Position numbers and translations under genes: made by a program
DNA from: Metallyticus violacea
Taxonomy: Eukaryota > Arthropoda > Insecta > Mantodea > Metallyticidae
NCBI GenBank assembly: GCA_030762175.1
Contig: CM060833.1
Coordinates: forward strand, 167,662,501-167,726,500
Length of the DNA: 64,000 nt
Reading direction: 5' to 3'
The notes under the pieces: model-generated
The model's input: the letters and a program-made list of their open reading frames with translations, nothing else
Database searches by the model: none
Told to the model about the DNA's origin: nothing
Shown: in pieces, positions 63,280-64,000 of the stretch
Position numbering within the stretch: position 1 is the stretch's first letter
Layout: each line of letters opens with the position of its first letter

Positions 63280-64000
63280 AGGAAATAAATAACCAGAAAT
63301 TGGTGAAGAAGAACTGCAAGAGCACTACAACAACAACTTAGAGGCAGCAGTGAACAAATACGGATCACAAATGAACTTTGTTATGGGAGATAGTAAAGTG
63401 GGCAAGAGAAGCCATGAAGACGAAGAATCTGTTGGAACACATGGCTTAGAGGTTAGAAACAGGAGAAGAGAAAGATTGATACAGTTGCACAGGTGCAGAA
63501 AATCACCTCAACCAAAATGGACTTGGCGATTACCAGATGACAAGATAAAAAAAATGCAATAGGTCACATTTTATTTAAAAAAAAAAAAATTGAAAATGTG
63601 ACAAAATGTCCAAGTGGTAAACAATTTAAAATTTAGAATGGACCACAGTATGGTATGGACAAAAATAGAGATGAAAAAAAGGTGAATAAATGCACAAACA
63701 CACAAAATAAGTATAGAAAATGTAGACAAGGAAAATCTTGAACATAAGCTGCAAGAACAACTAACATGTTATTTTAACACTGAAAAAGGAAACCAAGAGC
63801 TTTATGATACCCTTGTGAATTGTATATAACACAAACAATCAGCAAGGCCCTCAAGAAGACCTCCAGCATGAAAAATGGAAGAAATTGAGCAAATACACTG
63901 TACAGCTGATCGAACATAATGCACAATTACAACAAACAAGAGATACATTGGAATATGACAGATTGGATTATGCAGAACTGGATAAATGAACCTAAAAAAG
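63280..64000 (+). pseudogene. RTE-type LINE endonuclease remnant, runs off the window
   Basis: The plus strand encodes ELQEHYNNNLEAAVNKYG, NFVMGDSKVGKRSHEDEESV (the GDFNAKVG box of the AP-type endonuclease), GTHGLEVRNRRRERLIQLHR and KWTWRLPDDKIKKMQ (WTWRSPDGxxKNQIDY box). After a stop at 63560 another frame gives LKFRMDHSMVWTKIEMK (SDHRMV box). This is the craniofacial-development-protein-2-like endonuclease typical of RTE/BovB LINEs. It is damaged, and the reverse transcriptase would lie past 64 kb. Confidence 0.8.

Overview
The window is eukaryotic nuclear DNA from an animal, almost certainly an arthropod and most likely an insect with a large, transposon-rich genome. It is AT-rich, the only host gene is split by GT-AG introns, and the encoded protein matches the insect septate-junction protein Coracle (protein 4.1 family) far better than vertebrate band 4.1. 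I cannot name the species. The abundance of mariner/Tc1 elements, tRNA-derived SINEs and Penelope-like elements fits many hemimetabolous insects, but that is inference.

Layout. 1-21.0 kb has no host exon that I can see. It holds Tc1/mariner copies (930-2188, 8066-9332, 11415-12134, plus fragments at 3.1, 14.6, 15.6 and 19.7 kb) and several tRNA-derived SINEs. 21.0-50.8 kb is the coracle locus on the + strand: nine confident coding exons (about 425 codons) plus one candidate small exon, separated by introns of about 0.1 to 12.7 kb that are full of transposons. The exons join in consistent phase into a FERM domain (lobes F1, F2, F3) followed by a FERM-adjacent region. The rest of the protein, the long variable region and the C-terminal domain, is not visible and probably lies beyond the window. 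50.8-64 kb holds more mobile DNA: Penelope-like, Tigger/pogo-like, piggyBac-like, mariner and RTE-type LINE remnants.

The most interesting layer is a family of Penelope-like retroelements (PLEs). At least eight loci carry hammerhead-ribozyme-like motifs (CTGATGA or CTGAAGA core, stem II, GAAA, then a short self-complementary stem III such as ACCGGT, ACTAGT or ACATATGT). Minimal hammerheads with a reduced stem III are known from PLEs and have been reported to act as dimers. What stands out here: (i) in several copies the stop codon of the PLE GIY-YIG endonuclease frame is the TGA inside the ribozyme core; (ii) many copies are head-to-head inverted dimers, including a 1.03-kb almost perfect palindrome flanked by a 12-bp target-site duplication that interrupts an older mariner element, and a second inverted copy also with a 12-bp duplication; (iii) some motifs lie in introns on the same strand as coracle, so they would be transcribed within its pre-mRNA.

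A second notable story is a Tc1/mariner family with one long copy and three short copies that share the same internal deletion: a non-autonomous (MITE-like) derivative that has amplified.
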